This document shows positions 6,700-15,575 of a DNA stretch of 64,000 nucleotides, piece after piece; within the stretch, counting starts at the first letter, position 1; every line of letters starts with the position of its first letter. This stretch comes from Prevotella sp. (GTDB lineage: Bacteria; Bacteroidota; Bacteroidia; Bacteroidales; Bacteroidaceae), in NCBI GenBank assembly GCA_017618275.1, contig JAFZUS010000103.1, positions 1-64,000 on the forward strand, given 5' to 3'. Position numbers and translations under genes: made by a program. The notes under the pieces are model-generated. The model saw nothing but the letters and a program-made list of their open reading frames with translations, had not been told where the DNA came from and did no database searches.

Positions 6700-7764
6700 C
6701 TACTTTTTGCGGGACTTCAATTTGGCGTTGAGCTTTTCGGTCTCTTCGTTGCGGCGGGTGATATCTTCGAGCTGCTGAAGGATGGTGGTGTAGGGCTCGC
6801 GGTCAATGTCGGAAGCCGTCGCATGGAGATACTTTTCGAGGGTAGCCGTCGTGCGGGTATAAAGTTCGAGGGGGTTGACACGCTTTTTCTTCTTATCCTT
6901 GGCCACGGGCTGCATCTTAAACACCTTCGGGTAGGTCTTGGCGAGGTAGTGCATCATGCCCTGCCACCAGAGCGTGACTATCTGCCAGTCGCGGTCGGGG
7001 AAGTTGCGGAAGTACTGCACATTGTCGCTATGCTGGTTGGACTGGTAGCGGAAATCGCGCTTGGTCTTACCGGTGGTCTCATCGACGAAGGCAATCTTAC
7101 GGCAGAAAATGGTAGCGAGAAACATCGCCTTGGCGAGATCCACGGCCTTGTATGCCTTCAGGAGGTCGCGAGGGAGTACCTTTTTGCCCAGCTGCTGCAT
7201 CTGCAAGAGGTGATTGGACTGGTTAGAATACATTTCCATGTAGTCCTGGGCAAAACGAAAACGTTTCCACGAGAAACCGTCCATGAGTGGCGACGGGCCT
7301 TCGAAGGTGACAGAGCGAAGGCGATACCTACGACGGCGGGAAATGCGCTCGAAGGGGAACAGCAGGAGGTTATCTTTCGACTCCGGAGAGAGCCAGTCGA
7401 GCATGCCAGGAATGGTTGCACCATTGACAGGATTCTTTCGCGGCGAGAGCCAGGAATGGATCTGCCAGAGGTAGAGAGCAAAAGGCTCAGACTGAGTTGA
7501 AAATTGATAATTGAAAATTGAAAATTTAGGGGTACGGATGCGGACGGTGTAGTACTGATCTTCGACGGCAGCAACGGGATTGAGACCTTGCACGATTTCG
7601 AGGTTGGTGAGGGCAAAGAACACGCCCACCTTCACCTCCAGCATGTCGAAGGGGTGATACTTATCGGAACGCATGGCACAGTCCTGTAGCACTTCGGAAA
7701 TGGCACGGAGTTGGTGGAGCGTGCAACGGTTCCAACTGGTAGGGAGGGAGAGATTGATATTCAT
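6700..7764 (-). CDS. Hypothetical late phage protein with an embedded AT repeat
   Basis: A 354-residue protein that I do not recognise. The N-terminus (MNINLSLPTSWNRCTLHQL) is common to late proteins described only as hypothetical in Bacteroidales phages. The C-terminal 60 residues are highly charged and probably coiled coil. Unusually, residues about 80-90 (KFSIFNYQFS) are encoded by the TTGAAAA heptad repeat (7496-7527) that elsewhere occurs only between genes, so the repeat seems to have inserted in frame. The gene lies between the large protein at 7806 and promoter P2. A function in the tail or connector is inferred only from context. Confidence 0.75.
   Translation of the reverse strand: MNINLSLPTSWNRCTLHQLRAISEVLQDCAMRSDKYHPFDMLEVKVGVFFALTNLEIVQGLNPVAAVEDQYYTVRIRTPKFSIFNYQFSTQSEPFALYLWQIHSWLSPRKNPVNGATIPGMLDWLSPESKDNLLLFPFERISRRRRYRLRSVTFEGPSPLMDGFSWKRFRFAQDYMEMYSNQSNHLLQMQQLGKKVLPRDLLKAYKAVDLAKAMFLATIFCRKIAFVDETTGKTKRDFRYQSNQHSDNVQYFRNFPDRDWQIVTLWWQGMMHYLAKTYPKVFKMQPVAKDKKKKRVNPLELYTRTTATLEKYLHATASDIDREPYTTILQQLEDITRRNEETEKLNAKLKSRKK
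7496..7527. repeat. TTGAAAA heptad repeat inside a coding region
   Basis: The run is nearly identical to the intergenic spacer at 13640-13671 but lies within the gene at 6700-7764 and keeps its frame. It encodes an Asn/Phe/Ser/Gln-rich patch. Confidence 0.7.
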
Positions 7765-7805
7765 AGACTGAGGATTTTAGGGTTGCTGTGGCACAGCAAC
7801 AGACA

Positions 7806-10448
7806 CTATAAGACATAGAACTCCACTTCGAGGTTGTTGAGACCATCTTTGGCAGAGACGTTATAGGATAGTTTATTGATGAAACCCACGAGGCCGTTGA
7901 TGCGGAAGCGGCGCGTCCAGTGGTTTGGTACGTCGGCCACCTGAGCGGCAGAGCACTCAATGCGGATGCGGTACTTACGACGCTTCAGGACGAAGTTCAT
8001 CAGTTCGGACATGAAGGTGTCGCAGAGACCACGCGACTTGATTTTCTTCTCTATCTTTCCCGTCGTAGGATTGACCACATCCGGATTGATGAGCGGTGCA
8101 TTGGCCCACTCAGGCTGTTTCCATGAACGGATCTTCAGACTGAAACGTTCGCCATCGCCAATACCTTCGTGTGTACCGTTATAGTCGAACTCATTACCCC
8201 ACATGTCGAGCGAGTCGGAAGCGAGGGCATAGAGACCGGCAACCGTGCGCCATTTGGAATTGCAACCGAAACCGTCGTAGTTAAAATCGTAGGTCTGAAG
8301 GGTAGCGTTGGTACCACCACCACGCATGAGGGCGATAGCCAGTCCCCAATCCATTTCTTGCAACGGAGAGTTACCATCCTCTGTATCGCTGGGGTCGTAG
8401 TTCTCTATCAGTTTCAGTATTTCGTCGGCATAGCACTCCACGAACTCAGAGCCGATGGACTGGCGTATCTTCTGCTCGATAAACTCATGTTCCATATCTT
8501 CATCGATGAAGGCCGCGAGGATGGGCTGCTGCTTCTGCTGCTGATTGAGCGTCACAGTATTGCCGCTGGAATCGGTATGCGTACCACTGGCCTGCTCGAT
8601 CTCCACCTGGTAGTTGACATCGTTGAAAGTGACGGGCTGGAAGTCGCTGACATATTCCTCTACAAAGTCATCGTTAAGCTCAGAGCAATCACCCATTTCC
8701 ACACCCTTATACTGACCCACCTCGAAGAGTGCCGGTTTCCAATCGCTGCTATTGGTAGCATCGCCATTCACCTTGATACGATAGGCATTGCCAGTGGTGA
8801 GGTCGATGTAGCACGTCTTATCGCGGTCGCCACCATACGCTTTCGGCGCACGGAAGATCTGCTCGTAGGTCTTGGAGGTATCGGTTGACTTCTGAGGATA
8901 GTCGATATAGTCATAGTCCGTATCGTAATCCTTTACACCATTCTTCACGTTGGCACGCTGTTCTTTGGCATCAGATTCAGCCGAGTACTTCATACGGACA
9001 CCCGTAATCTTCTCGGCCACCTTGTGCATGCTGATGACCTTACCTGGGAAGTCAATGGGTGCCTCGTTGGAACGGAATACCTCACGAACGAAGTAAGCCG
9101 TGACATGGCGCTTCTCGTAGTCGTAGTGGAAGCGGATGCCGAAAGAAGCCCAGAGCGAGTCGAGCACCGTCTGTACCGATTCATCAGGGAAGTTGTCGCT
9201 GTTGGCATACATCAGCATGATATCAGCCTTCATCGATTCGCCGGTCTTGGTACCTTCTACGGTGATAGAAGTGACACCATTCTGACCGACAGAAGCATGA
9301 CCATCATACGTCTGGCGCGTCCAAGGGTCGTAGTAATGGTAATCGCAATCGTCGAGCTGCTTACCCTTCACGTCAGATATCTCAAACTGACCACCACAAC
9401 CACGAGAATCGAGCCATTCATTGATCTGCTGCTTGGTGGTAAAGAAACTATCGATGTTGGGGTATTTCTTCTCTTCATCGTACTTACAATGGGTGGTGAA
9501 GAAACACAGGTGGCGCATGTCCTCAATCTTCAACAGTTCGGAGTTATCCCACGATACATCGAGGTAGTCAAAGAGACAGTCAAGGAAATAGAGGACATAA
9601 AAGCAGATGCCCGATTGCTGACGGTCGGCCTCCAGTACCCAATAGGGCCAGTGATCGTTTGGGCCTAACTTCTGTGCCTTTGGTGAGACGGTGGTAGTGG
9701 TTTTACCATCATCATCGATACCATGGTGCGTATAGGCAATGCGGGCATTACAATACTTCGCGTTGGGATATGGTTCTGACACATTGATATACGACTGAGC
9801 CACACGCGGCTTCTTTACCACGTTGCCGTTACCATACGACACCTCTTCCTTCAGGGCGGCCTTCTCTTTGCTATTAGTAGTCTCACAGCGTCCAGGGAAC
9901 GAGAAACCGAGTGCCTGGGGCGTAAATTCAGCCTCGCTGGTGCGGTTGGAGGTGATGGAATGGTTTTCGTCTGGCTTTTTACCGTCGTAGGTGATTTTAA
10001 TGTTGAAATCGTAGTTGACCGTACACTTCACATTACCAATCTTCTCGCCGATGAGTATCTTATCCTTCACAGGGATGTCGCGGCAGTTTAGCTGACCGAT
10101 GAGATCCTGCATGGAGTGCTCAGAGGCAGAGATATTCATCGTAAGAGCGTTGTCAATCTCTTCATCCTCAGAGGTCACGAGCGTACCGGAACGGAAGGGT
10201 TGGTTATCCACGACGATACGCATCTTCGTATGCTCCAGATTTACGGGACGGTCGATATTCGTCGGGTCGTCGATATTACCCAACAGGAAACGATTGCCCT
10301 CCATCGGCATTCGACAGGGGTAAGAAAACATTTCGTTGTCGTTAAACAACGGATTCTGGTCGTCGATATCTATCGAGAAATCGTCGGGGAGGTTCAGCGG
10401 GCGCTGCTTTCCATCCTTCAGGGCGGTAATGGCAATGTGGCTGTTCAT
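7806..10448 (-). CDS. Large late tail/baseplate-associated protein
   Basis: An 880-residue protein without membrane segments, rich in Asp, Tyr and beta structure. It begins MNSHIAITALKDGK, a version of the N-terminal signature also seen at 20150-21247 (SNHFAITALQEG) and 15576-20096 (SNNFALTALKQG), which may be a shared attachment or assembly tag. The N-terminal 120 residues contain DDFSIDIDDQNPLF and PCRMPMEGN. The middle includes acidic loops and SITVEGTKTGESMKAD. The C-terminus (VGFINKLSYNVSAKDGLNNL) resembles proteins forming a hub or distal tail structure. It sits between two other late genes, with the next gene upstream ending 3 bases before its start. The baseplate role is inferred from size, composition and neighbours. 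Confidence 0.7.
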   Translation of the reverse strand: MNSHIAITALKDGKQRPLNLPDDFSIDIDDQNPLFNDNEMFSYPCRMPMEGNRFLLGNIDDPTNIDRPVNLEHTKMRIVVDNQPFRSGTLVTSEDEEIDNALTMNISASEHSMQDLIGQLNCRDIPVKDKILIGEKIGNVKCTVNYDFNIKITYDGKKPDENHSITSNRTSEAEFTPQALGFSFPGRCETTNSKEKAALKEEVSYGNGNVVKKPRVAQSYINVSEPYPNAKYCNARIAYTHHGIDDDGKTTTTVSPKAQKLGPNDHWPYWVLEADRQQSGICFYVLYFLDCLFDYLDVSWDNSELLKIEDMRHLCFFTTHCKYDEEKKYPNIDSFFTTKQQINEWLDSRGCGGQFEISDVKGKQLDDCDYHYYDPWTRQTYDGHASVGQNGVTSITVEGTKTGESMKADIMLMYANSDNFPDESVQTVLDSLWASFGIRFHYDYEKRHVTAYFVREVFRSNEAPIDFPGKVISMHKVAEKITGVRMKYSAESDAKEQRANVKNGVKDYDTDYDYIDYPQKSTDTSKTYEQIFRAPKAYGGDRDKTCYIDLTTGNAYRIKVNGDATNSSDWKPALFEVGQYKGVEMGDCSELNDDFVEEYVSDFQPVTFNDVNYQVEIEQASGTHTDSSGNTVTLNQQQKQQPILAAFIDEDMEHEFIEQKIRQSIGSEFVECYADEILKLIENYDPSDTEDGNSPLQEMDWGLAIALMRGGGTNATLQTYDFNYDGFGCNSKWRTVAGLYALASDSLDMWGNEFDYNGTHEGIGDGERFSLKIRSWKQPEWANAPLINPDVVNPTTGKIEKKIKSRGLCDTFMSELMNFVLKRRKYRIRIECSAAQVADVPNHWTRRFRINGLVGFINKLSYNVSAKDGLNNLEVEFYVL

Positions 10449-10450
10449 AC

Positions 10451-11113
10451 TTACTGCTGTTTATAGTACAACTTAGCATTGGCTTGCACGGTAATGCGAC
10501 GGTTGGTGAAGGAATAGACCATAGCATCGCCGGAAGCGACAATCTCCATGTGGCCATGGTCATCGAGACGGCCACCATTGACGTAGAGGGTAGCGGCATC
10601 GTAGCAGGTGATGTTTCCCTTACCAGAGACAAAGGCAAAGTCGCGGGCGGTGAGTTTACCCTGTTCGATGACGGCACGGGCATGGCCTTTGACAATAACA
10701 TCGGCACGGTCGGCAGCGACGTGTACGGAACAGTTATCATCGACGGTCACGGGCATATCGCCGAGGACATAGATACGATGACGGCCCGTGATGACCACCG
10801 GATTGATAGCCACGCCTTCGGGCTTATCGCCCACAAGCACCATACCACCGGAATTGGTGATAGGCGACTCGTTATAATAGACACCGGCACGGATAATATC
10901 GGAGCGATAGACGGGATATAGTTTCGAAAAGGCCGTGATGACCTGCTCAGGCACCTCATGGAGCACACCAGCCCAGAAGCGTTGCCAGGCAGCCACCAGT
11001 TCGGGGACTGACTTAGCCTCGCGGAACATATTTTGGCTTTCCTGACAGTTATCGCTCTGCGAGAGAATATCTATACACAATTCTTGAAATCGAATGAAAT
11101 ATTGCTTATCCAT
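10451..11113 (-). CDS. Late virion protein with beta-helix-like C-terminal half
   Basis: A 220-residue protein. The first 80 residues are helical (FIRFQELCIDILSQSDN; VPELVAAWQRFWAGVLHEV). From about residue 90 onward it has regularly spaced short beta strands (VVITGRHRIYVLGDMPVTV; SVHVAADRADVIVKGHARAV; MEIVASGDAMVYSF), a pattern typical of right-handed parallel beta-helices such as tailspike or bactofilin-like folds. It precedes the 880-residue protein by 3 bases, so the two are translationally coupled. Small beta-helix proteins in this position often cap or trim fibres; that role is inferred. Confidence 0.7.
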   Translation of the reverse strand: MDKQYFIRFQELCIDILSQSDNCQESQNMFREAKSVPELVAAWQRFWAGVLHEVPEQVITAFSKLYPVYRSDIIRAGVYYNESPITNSGGMVLVGDKPEGVAINPVVITGRHRIYVLGDMPVTVDDNCSVHVAADRADVIVKGHARAVIEQGKLTARDFAFVSGKGNITCYDAATLYVNGGRLDDHGHMEIVASGDAMVYSFTNRRITVQANAKLYYKQQ

Positions 11114-11130
11114 ATATATCGAATTGAAAA

Positions 11131-13635
11131 TTAGAATGACACTATATTAGGGATTTCGAGACCGTCGTAGGTGGCGGTGACGATGAAGTTCACCTTGGCA
11201 CACATAGGCCAGGTAGGAGGCATATCGGCGTTGCGAATGCGGATGGTGCGCGTCATAGGCTGCTCAGGCCAGTGGGCATTGCGCCATCCCTGGTCACTCT
11301 GTTTGTCGGCAGCCGTGCGGGTGTCGGTTTCTTCGCCATAGTTGCCGGTATAACGCTCCCACGCCCAATCGGAGTCGGTGAGTTGCGAAGTGATGTCGAA
11401 GTTACCACAGAACAGACGCGGATCGAGATAGAGGTCAACCTGTCCTGGTATCTGTGCGGAGGTGGTGATGAGTTGGGCATTGGCATCGTAGAAACGGATG
11501 GTAAGGTCGGCCACACCATAGAGCATCTTCCAGACAGATGAGCCAGGATAAGGTTCATCGTTAGTACTGGAATTGGCATTGAGATACCACTTGCAACCGC
11601 CATAGGTAATCGTAGGATAGGCGCGAGAGGTGCGGGTGTACGTGACCGTCGGATCCCATTCGCCCATGAATACCTCATGGATGACTGCACGGGTCAACAG
11701 GAACGAGGCAGAGGTGGTATATACCTGGTCGCCATCCTCAGTATGGATGGTGCGCGAGGCAGCCACCACGAATACGGCACCCAGCTCAGGCACATCGGAG
11801 TAACTGAAGTAGAGCGCCGACGGAATACCATCGGGATATTGCTGGGCAATGGCAGCGTCCCATGCGGCATCAGCAGCAGAGTTACCAGACTGACGGGTGA
11901 TGGTCATCTGATAGCCAGACTGAATGACCTGACCACTGACATCCTTCAGCACGAAGTCGGCACGTATCTGTTCGTCGGAGGCAATGGTACCATCAGGATT
12001 AGACAGTACAATCTCCACCTTATCAGAGAAACGGGTGAGCTGTTCGATGACACCATAGATATAAGCATCCTTGGTAACAAACGACTCGCCATTGAACTCC
12101 TTGCGGTGGATGGTCTGACCTTCATCATCGGTCACAAGCATGGTGAAGCCGGTGAGGTCGCCCCAACCTCCCATAAAGCAATGATCCTCCCATTCCCAAG
12201 TGTTGACACCTTGGAAGCGGGCCATGTAAGTAGTGGTATAGACGAAGAATGCCTGACGCTCCGGATGATTGTTGTCGAACGAACCAGAGACACTGAGCAC
12301 GCTCCACTGTTCGGGTGCGGGCGACCATACTTCAGGTTCGCCTTCCTCGGTGTCGAACTTACGCATCACAACGGTAACGAGACCGTTCTGATAGATCTTA
12401 TCACCCTCCATAGGAGAGTAGCGGGCATCCTTAGCGATGTAATAGGTTGTATCATCGATGACGCGCTCCACCACGTCGCCTACGGCCTGCACACGGCAAT
12501 AGATAGACATGAAACCCGCACGCTGGATGTTACCGTGATGGTCGTCGCTGTTGGCTGTAGCATTCTTCGAACCGTCCATATTCGACCAGAAACCACGCAG
12601 GATATCGCCAATGATAAACTCACCTGGTTCACCATCGTTCAGATCGAGCACGAACTGGCAGGTGTGGTTGGCCTGATTGACATCGATAATCTCCTTCACA
12701 CGGCCCTTACCGGCAGAGTCCCAACGGGTACCAGAGAGCACTTCAATCTGGTTATACTTGATGGTGGGAACAGATAGCGACTGCGACAGTTCGAGCGAAC
12801 GGGCGATAATGGTGCCATCTGGCAGGATGCGGGCACCATCACGCGAACCGATGCCCACCTGGATATCTTTCTCGAAGTTGCCGACGGTAACGGCCTTCAG
12901 AATGGTAATGGCACCCTGAGCGATATCATCGTGAGTGCGCGAGAGGTAACGCTGGCCCAACCACTTCGGCGTAACCACGCTATCCTCGGCATCCTCGGCG
13001 GTGTCATCGCCTGCCACGAACTTCAGCGTCTTACCACCAAGTACGAGAGTAGTGATAGAAGCCCACGATGCGGTCAGTTTCTCAAAGACAGCCTCGGAGA
13101 TTGTTTTGAGGAACTTCACCATATTGGTGGTGGCGTTGTACTCCCACCAGGTGCCTTCACCTCCGGATGCAATGGCTTCGTCGGAAGCCAGCGAACCATT
13201 GTTGAACTGCTGTTCCCAGGTGCGGTCTCTGAGTACACCACCATCTGATGAAGCAGAGATAATACCCTGCGTATAGATGTAATAGAAATCAGCGGGGCCT
13301 ATCTGTGTACCTTCTTCGTTCTGTCCGTAAAGGTCGATTTCCTGTGGCGAGAATACCACCTGAGCCTGAGCATCGGCAGCCGTGCTCTTAGGAATGGCGA
13401 TATAGACCCAGCGCTTATTGTTATCGTGGAACACCGTCGGCGAGGCAATGAGCGGCCAACGGCGGTAGTTGTGGGCATTATCATACTCCAAGCCAGTGAT
13501 ACCCTTCATGTAGCACATCACCATGGAACCGCTGGCGCAGTTGGCATGGATGTAGTTACGATCACCGGCAGCATTGAGCTGGATGAAAAGGGCGCTGGGC
13601 GACACCCAATAGTTAGTGGGCTGGGCTTGGGTCAT
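11131..13635 (-). CDS. Large tail-fibre/appendage protein
   Basis: An 834-residue protein. It begins MTQAQPTNYWVSPSALFIQL and shows features of Bacteroidales phage fibres: a central trimerisation-like stretch (KFLKTISEAVFEKLTASWAS, then GRVKEIIDVNQANHTC), Ig-like segments (QIRADFVLKDVSGQVIQSG) and a carbohydrate-binding-like WDPTVTYTRTSRAYPTITYG motif of the W-D/S-x-x-x-x-Y type. The C-terminus (CAKVNFIVTATYDGLEIPN) is beta-rich. It is flanked by other appendage genes and a TTGAAAA spacer. It probably mediates adsorption or connects the DGR-diversified tip with the tail; this is inferred. Confidence 0.75.
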   Translation of the reverse strand: MTQAQPTNYWVSPSALFIQLNAAGDRNYIHANCASGSMVMCYMKGITGLEYDNAHNYRRWPLIASPTVFHDNNKRWVYIAIPKSTAADAQAQVVFSPQEIDLYGQNEEGTQIGPADFYYIYTQGIISASSDGGVLRDRTWEQQFNNGSLASDEAIASGGEGTWWEYNATTNMVKFLKTISEAVFEKLTASWASITTLVLGGKTLKFVAGDDTAEDAEDSVVTPKWLGQRYLSRTHDDIAQGAITILKAVTVGNFEKDIQVGIGSRDGARILPDGTIIARSLELSQSLSVPTIKYNQIEVLSGTRWDSAGKGRVKEIIDVNQANHTCQFVLDLNDGEPGEFIIGDILRGFWSNMDGSKNATANSDDHHGNIQRAGFMSIYCRVQAVGDVVERVIDDTTYYIAKDARYSPMEGDKIYQNGLVTVVMRKFDTEEGEPEVWSPAPEQWSVLSVSGSFDNNHPERQAFFVYTTTYMARFQGVNTWEWEDHCFMGGWGDLTGFTMLVTDDEGQTIHRKEFNGESFVTKDAYIYGVIEQLTRFSDKVEIVLSNPDGTIASDEQIRADFVLKDVSGQVIQSGYQMTITRQSGNSAADAAWDAAIAQQYPDGIPSALYFSYSDVPELGAVFVVAASRTIHTEDGDQVYTTSASFLLTRAVIHEVFMGEWDPTVTYTRTSRAYPTITYGGCKWYLNANSSTNDEPYPGSSVWKMLYGVADLTIRFYDANAQLITTSAQIPGQVDLYLDPRLFCGNFDITSQLTDSDWAWERYTGNYGEETDTRTAADKQSDQGWRNAHWPEQPMTRTIRIRNADMPPTWPMCAKVNFIVTATYDGLEIPNIVSF

Positions 13636-13639
13636 TTTT

Positions 13640-13671
13640 CAAATTGATAATTGAAAATTGAAAATTGAAAA
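13640..13671. repeat. AT-rich heptad spacer (TTGAAAA family)
   Basis: Four TTGAAAA/TTGATAA units separate the DUF6712-like gene from the fibre gene. The run is nearly the same as the copy inside the gene at 6700-7764. Confidence 0.65.
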
Positions 13672-14751
13672 TTAAGACAATGCAGGGGTGACGAACATCA
13701 CGGAACCTTCGGCGTTGTTTTGGAACTCAGGTTCGTAGTCATCGCCTGCTGACGCTTCGGGAGTAGCGGGGGCCACGTAGAGAGGAGAATCTTTGAAGGC
13801 TTCCAGGGCCTTTTCACCGAGGTCGGGCTGATGCGTCTGAAGATACTCTGAGAGGTCGGTCACACAGCGCACAGCCTCGTTGTGTGCAGCCGTGCGACGG
13901 GCATCATCGACCTTGATAACCTTTGTACGCTCTTCGAGGTGACGGGCCACACATTTGCGCAATTTATGAATTAATCGATTCATCAATTTATCATCGGTGC
14001 CCTTAGTAGCCACCTCTATGAGATAGTCGATGAAGTCCTCACCAAAGATGGGGCCTAAGACATCCTCCTGAATAGTACGAAGGTCAGGGAGCATCTGAAT
14101 GAACTTCTCGCGGGAGTCATAGATATCGAGATATTCCTGAAGCACGGTAGCAGAGGGAATGGCGAGACCGGCTGCGAGGTAGAAGAAACGGCTCTCCTTC
14201 CACTTCTCGGCTATCTCTTTCTTCTCGGCAGCGGCAACGGCTTCGGGTGAGTCGGCATCATCGGGTGACGGGTCTGGCATGGCAGCAACATCCTTCGTCC
14301 ACTGTTCCAGGAGCACCAACAAACGATTAACGGCAGCATGGGCCTCCGTGATGCAAGTGGTTTTATAGTCGCGCACGGCTTCGCGGTCGGCCTTACCATA
14401 GTCATCAGCAGTAGCCATATTCACGCCAGATCCATTAACGCTGACAGCCTGGATATTTACGCTTCGGCCCAAAGCATCAAAAGTGACGACACGCTGGGCA
14501 ACAGTCAGCAGACGGGCGTAGGGTGGAAGTGTAGCGCCGTCGGTCACTTGCTTAATGAACTCAGAGATACCATCCTCGCCACTGCGAAGCGTCTGGTAAT
14601 ACTCCACGAGGGAGTCGTAGAGTGGCTGACCCAACTTCTCTAAGAGGAAGTCCTGTTCGCTACTATCGAGGAAACCCATAATGGACTCGATGTGATCAAT
14701 AGCATTTGCCGGAGAATAGAGACGGAGCTCTTCGGTGGTAGATATTAACAT
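13672..14751 (-). CDS. DUF6712-like head-tail connector candidate
   Basis: A 359-residue protein. The start is set at 14751 (MLISTTEELRLYSP); an upstream GTG at 14775 lies in the -7 box of promoter P3. The N-terminus (ISTTEELRLYSPANA, then IESIMGFLDSSEQDFLLEKLG) matches the pattern of Bacteroidetes phage DUF6712 proteins, which accompany capsid genes and are thought to be connectors. The body is helical and charged. A stretch near residues 253-262 (KLMNRLIHKL) is encoded by the ATGAATT repeat that elsewhere is intergenic (13966-13992). It is the first gene after promoter P3. The connector role is inferred. Confidence 0.7.
   Translation of the reverse strand: MLISTTEELRLYSPANAIDHIESIMGFLDSSEQDFLLEKLGQPLYDSLVEYYQTLRSGEDGISEFIKQVTDGATLPPYARLLTVAQRVVTFDALGRSVNIQAVSVNGSGVNMATADDYGKADREAVRDYKTTCITEAHAAVNRLLVLLEQWTKDVAAMPDPSPDDADSPEAVAAAEKKEIAEKWKESRFFYLAAGLAIPSATVLQEYLDIYDSREKFIQMLPDLRTIQEDVLGPIFGEDFIDYLIEVATKGTDDKLMNRLIHKLRKCVARHLEERTKVIKVDDARRTAAHNEAVRCVTDLSEYLQTHQPDLGEKALEAFKDSPLYVAPATPEASAGDDYEPEFQNNAEGSVMFVTPALS
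13966..13992. repeat. ATGAATT-family repeat inside a coding region
   Basis: A run of TTTATGAATTAATCGATTCA type lies in frame within the connector gene. It resembles the intergenic spacers at 1822-1848 and 15522-15560. Confidence 0.55.
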
Positions 14752-14774
14752 GATATAAAACGTTTTATTTGCCA

Positions 14775-14811
14775 CAAAATTAAAAAGTCACGGCCATAAG
14801 GTCGTGACAAT
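14775..14811 (-). promoter_or_regulatory. Phage-type promoter P3 with a dyad
   Basis: Read leftward: ATTG, then TCACGACC, then TAATTTTG (14775-14782) exactly 25 bases after TTG. The upstream motif is part of an inverted repeat GTCACGACC-TTAT-GGCCGTGAC (14787-14808) with one mismatched pair, so the activator may bind as a dimer here. It lies 23 bases before the connector gene. Confidence 0.7.
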
Positions 14812-14834
14812 TTCAAATGCGAAAGCCCGATATT

Positions 14835-15521
14835 TTACTTCTGGAGGTACTTCAGGATGCCTTCGACATGGAGGCGTTCGATGGCATGCTTACCGGCATC
14901 GGACAATAGAAACTCCACATCGCGCTTGTTATCCTGGAAGAGATTTTCCGTCAGGACTGCGGGACAGTTGGTGTGAGTAAGCACGTAGAGGTTAGCTTCG
15001 TAGTCGCGATCGCCATCGCTCTTATCCATACGAATAGGAGTCTGGTTCTGTCCGTACTCACCACGCAGTTTACCATTGCTGACAATCTGCACATACTCTC
15101 GAAGGTTGGTGATGGCAGCATCATAGAGACATTCAGCGAGGTTGTCGGCCTTCGTCTTACCAGGCGACGTATAGGCAGCCCAGCCACCGGCATCATGCCA
15201 CTTACCATCAGCACCAGCGGCATTGAGGTGGACGCTCACATAGATGCAATCATACTGCTTACAAAGGTCGTTGACCAGACGGCAGCGCAGGGAGAGCTCA
15301 CGCGACTGTTCGAGTTTGACATCCTTCGTCTGAAGGTTCTGAGGCAGGTAGCCGTCCTCGTAGTCGATGGCGACATTGTAACCATAACTGCGTAACTTAG
15401 CTGCTATGCCTTGGATCCTCTCACGGCAATAGACTGCCTCACGGATGGAACCATCAGGCGCACACTTACCAGGTGTACTGAGCAAGTGCGGCGTACCGAG
15501 AATAATCATTGTTTGTTTCAT
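14835..15521 (-). CDS. N-acetylmuramoyl-L-alanine amidase (endolysin)
   Basis: A 228-residue protein of the zinc amidase 3 family, which cleaves the bond between N-acetylmuramic acid and L-alanine in peptidoglycan. Visible catalytic layout: H12 in GTPHLLSTPGK, E28 in DGSIREAVY, H98 in YVSVHLNAAG (zinc ligands in the family), and E192 in AVLTENLFQDN (general base). All four are present, so it should be active. There is no signal peptide; export would depend on the holin at 3083-3640. The length is about one catalytic domain without a cell-wall binding module, normal for phages of Gram-negative hosts. It follows the giant fibre gene in the late operon and precedes promoter P3. Confidence 0.9.
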   Translation of the reverse strand: MKQTMIILGTPHLLSTPGKCAPDGSIREAVYCRERIQGIAAKLRSYGYNVAIDYEDGYLPQNLQTKDVKLEQSRELSLRCRLVNDLCKQYDCIYVSVHLNAAGADGKWHDAGGWAAYTSPGKTKADNLAECLYDAAITNLREYVQIVSNGKLRGEYGQNQTPIRMDKSDGDRDYEANLYVLTHTNCPAVLTENLFQDNKRDVEFLLSDAGKHAIERLHVEGILKYLQK

Positions 15522-15560
15522 AGATTGATGAATTTATGAAGTTATGAATTAATTATGAAT
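15522..15560. repeat. AT-rich heptad spacer (ATGAATT family)
   Basis: The gap between the fibre gene and the amidase start contains five or so ATGAATT/ATGAAGTT units. Confidence 0.55.
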
Positions 15561-15575
15561 TATCGGGGAGAATTA

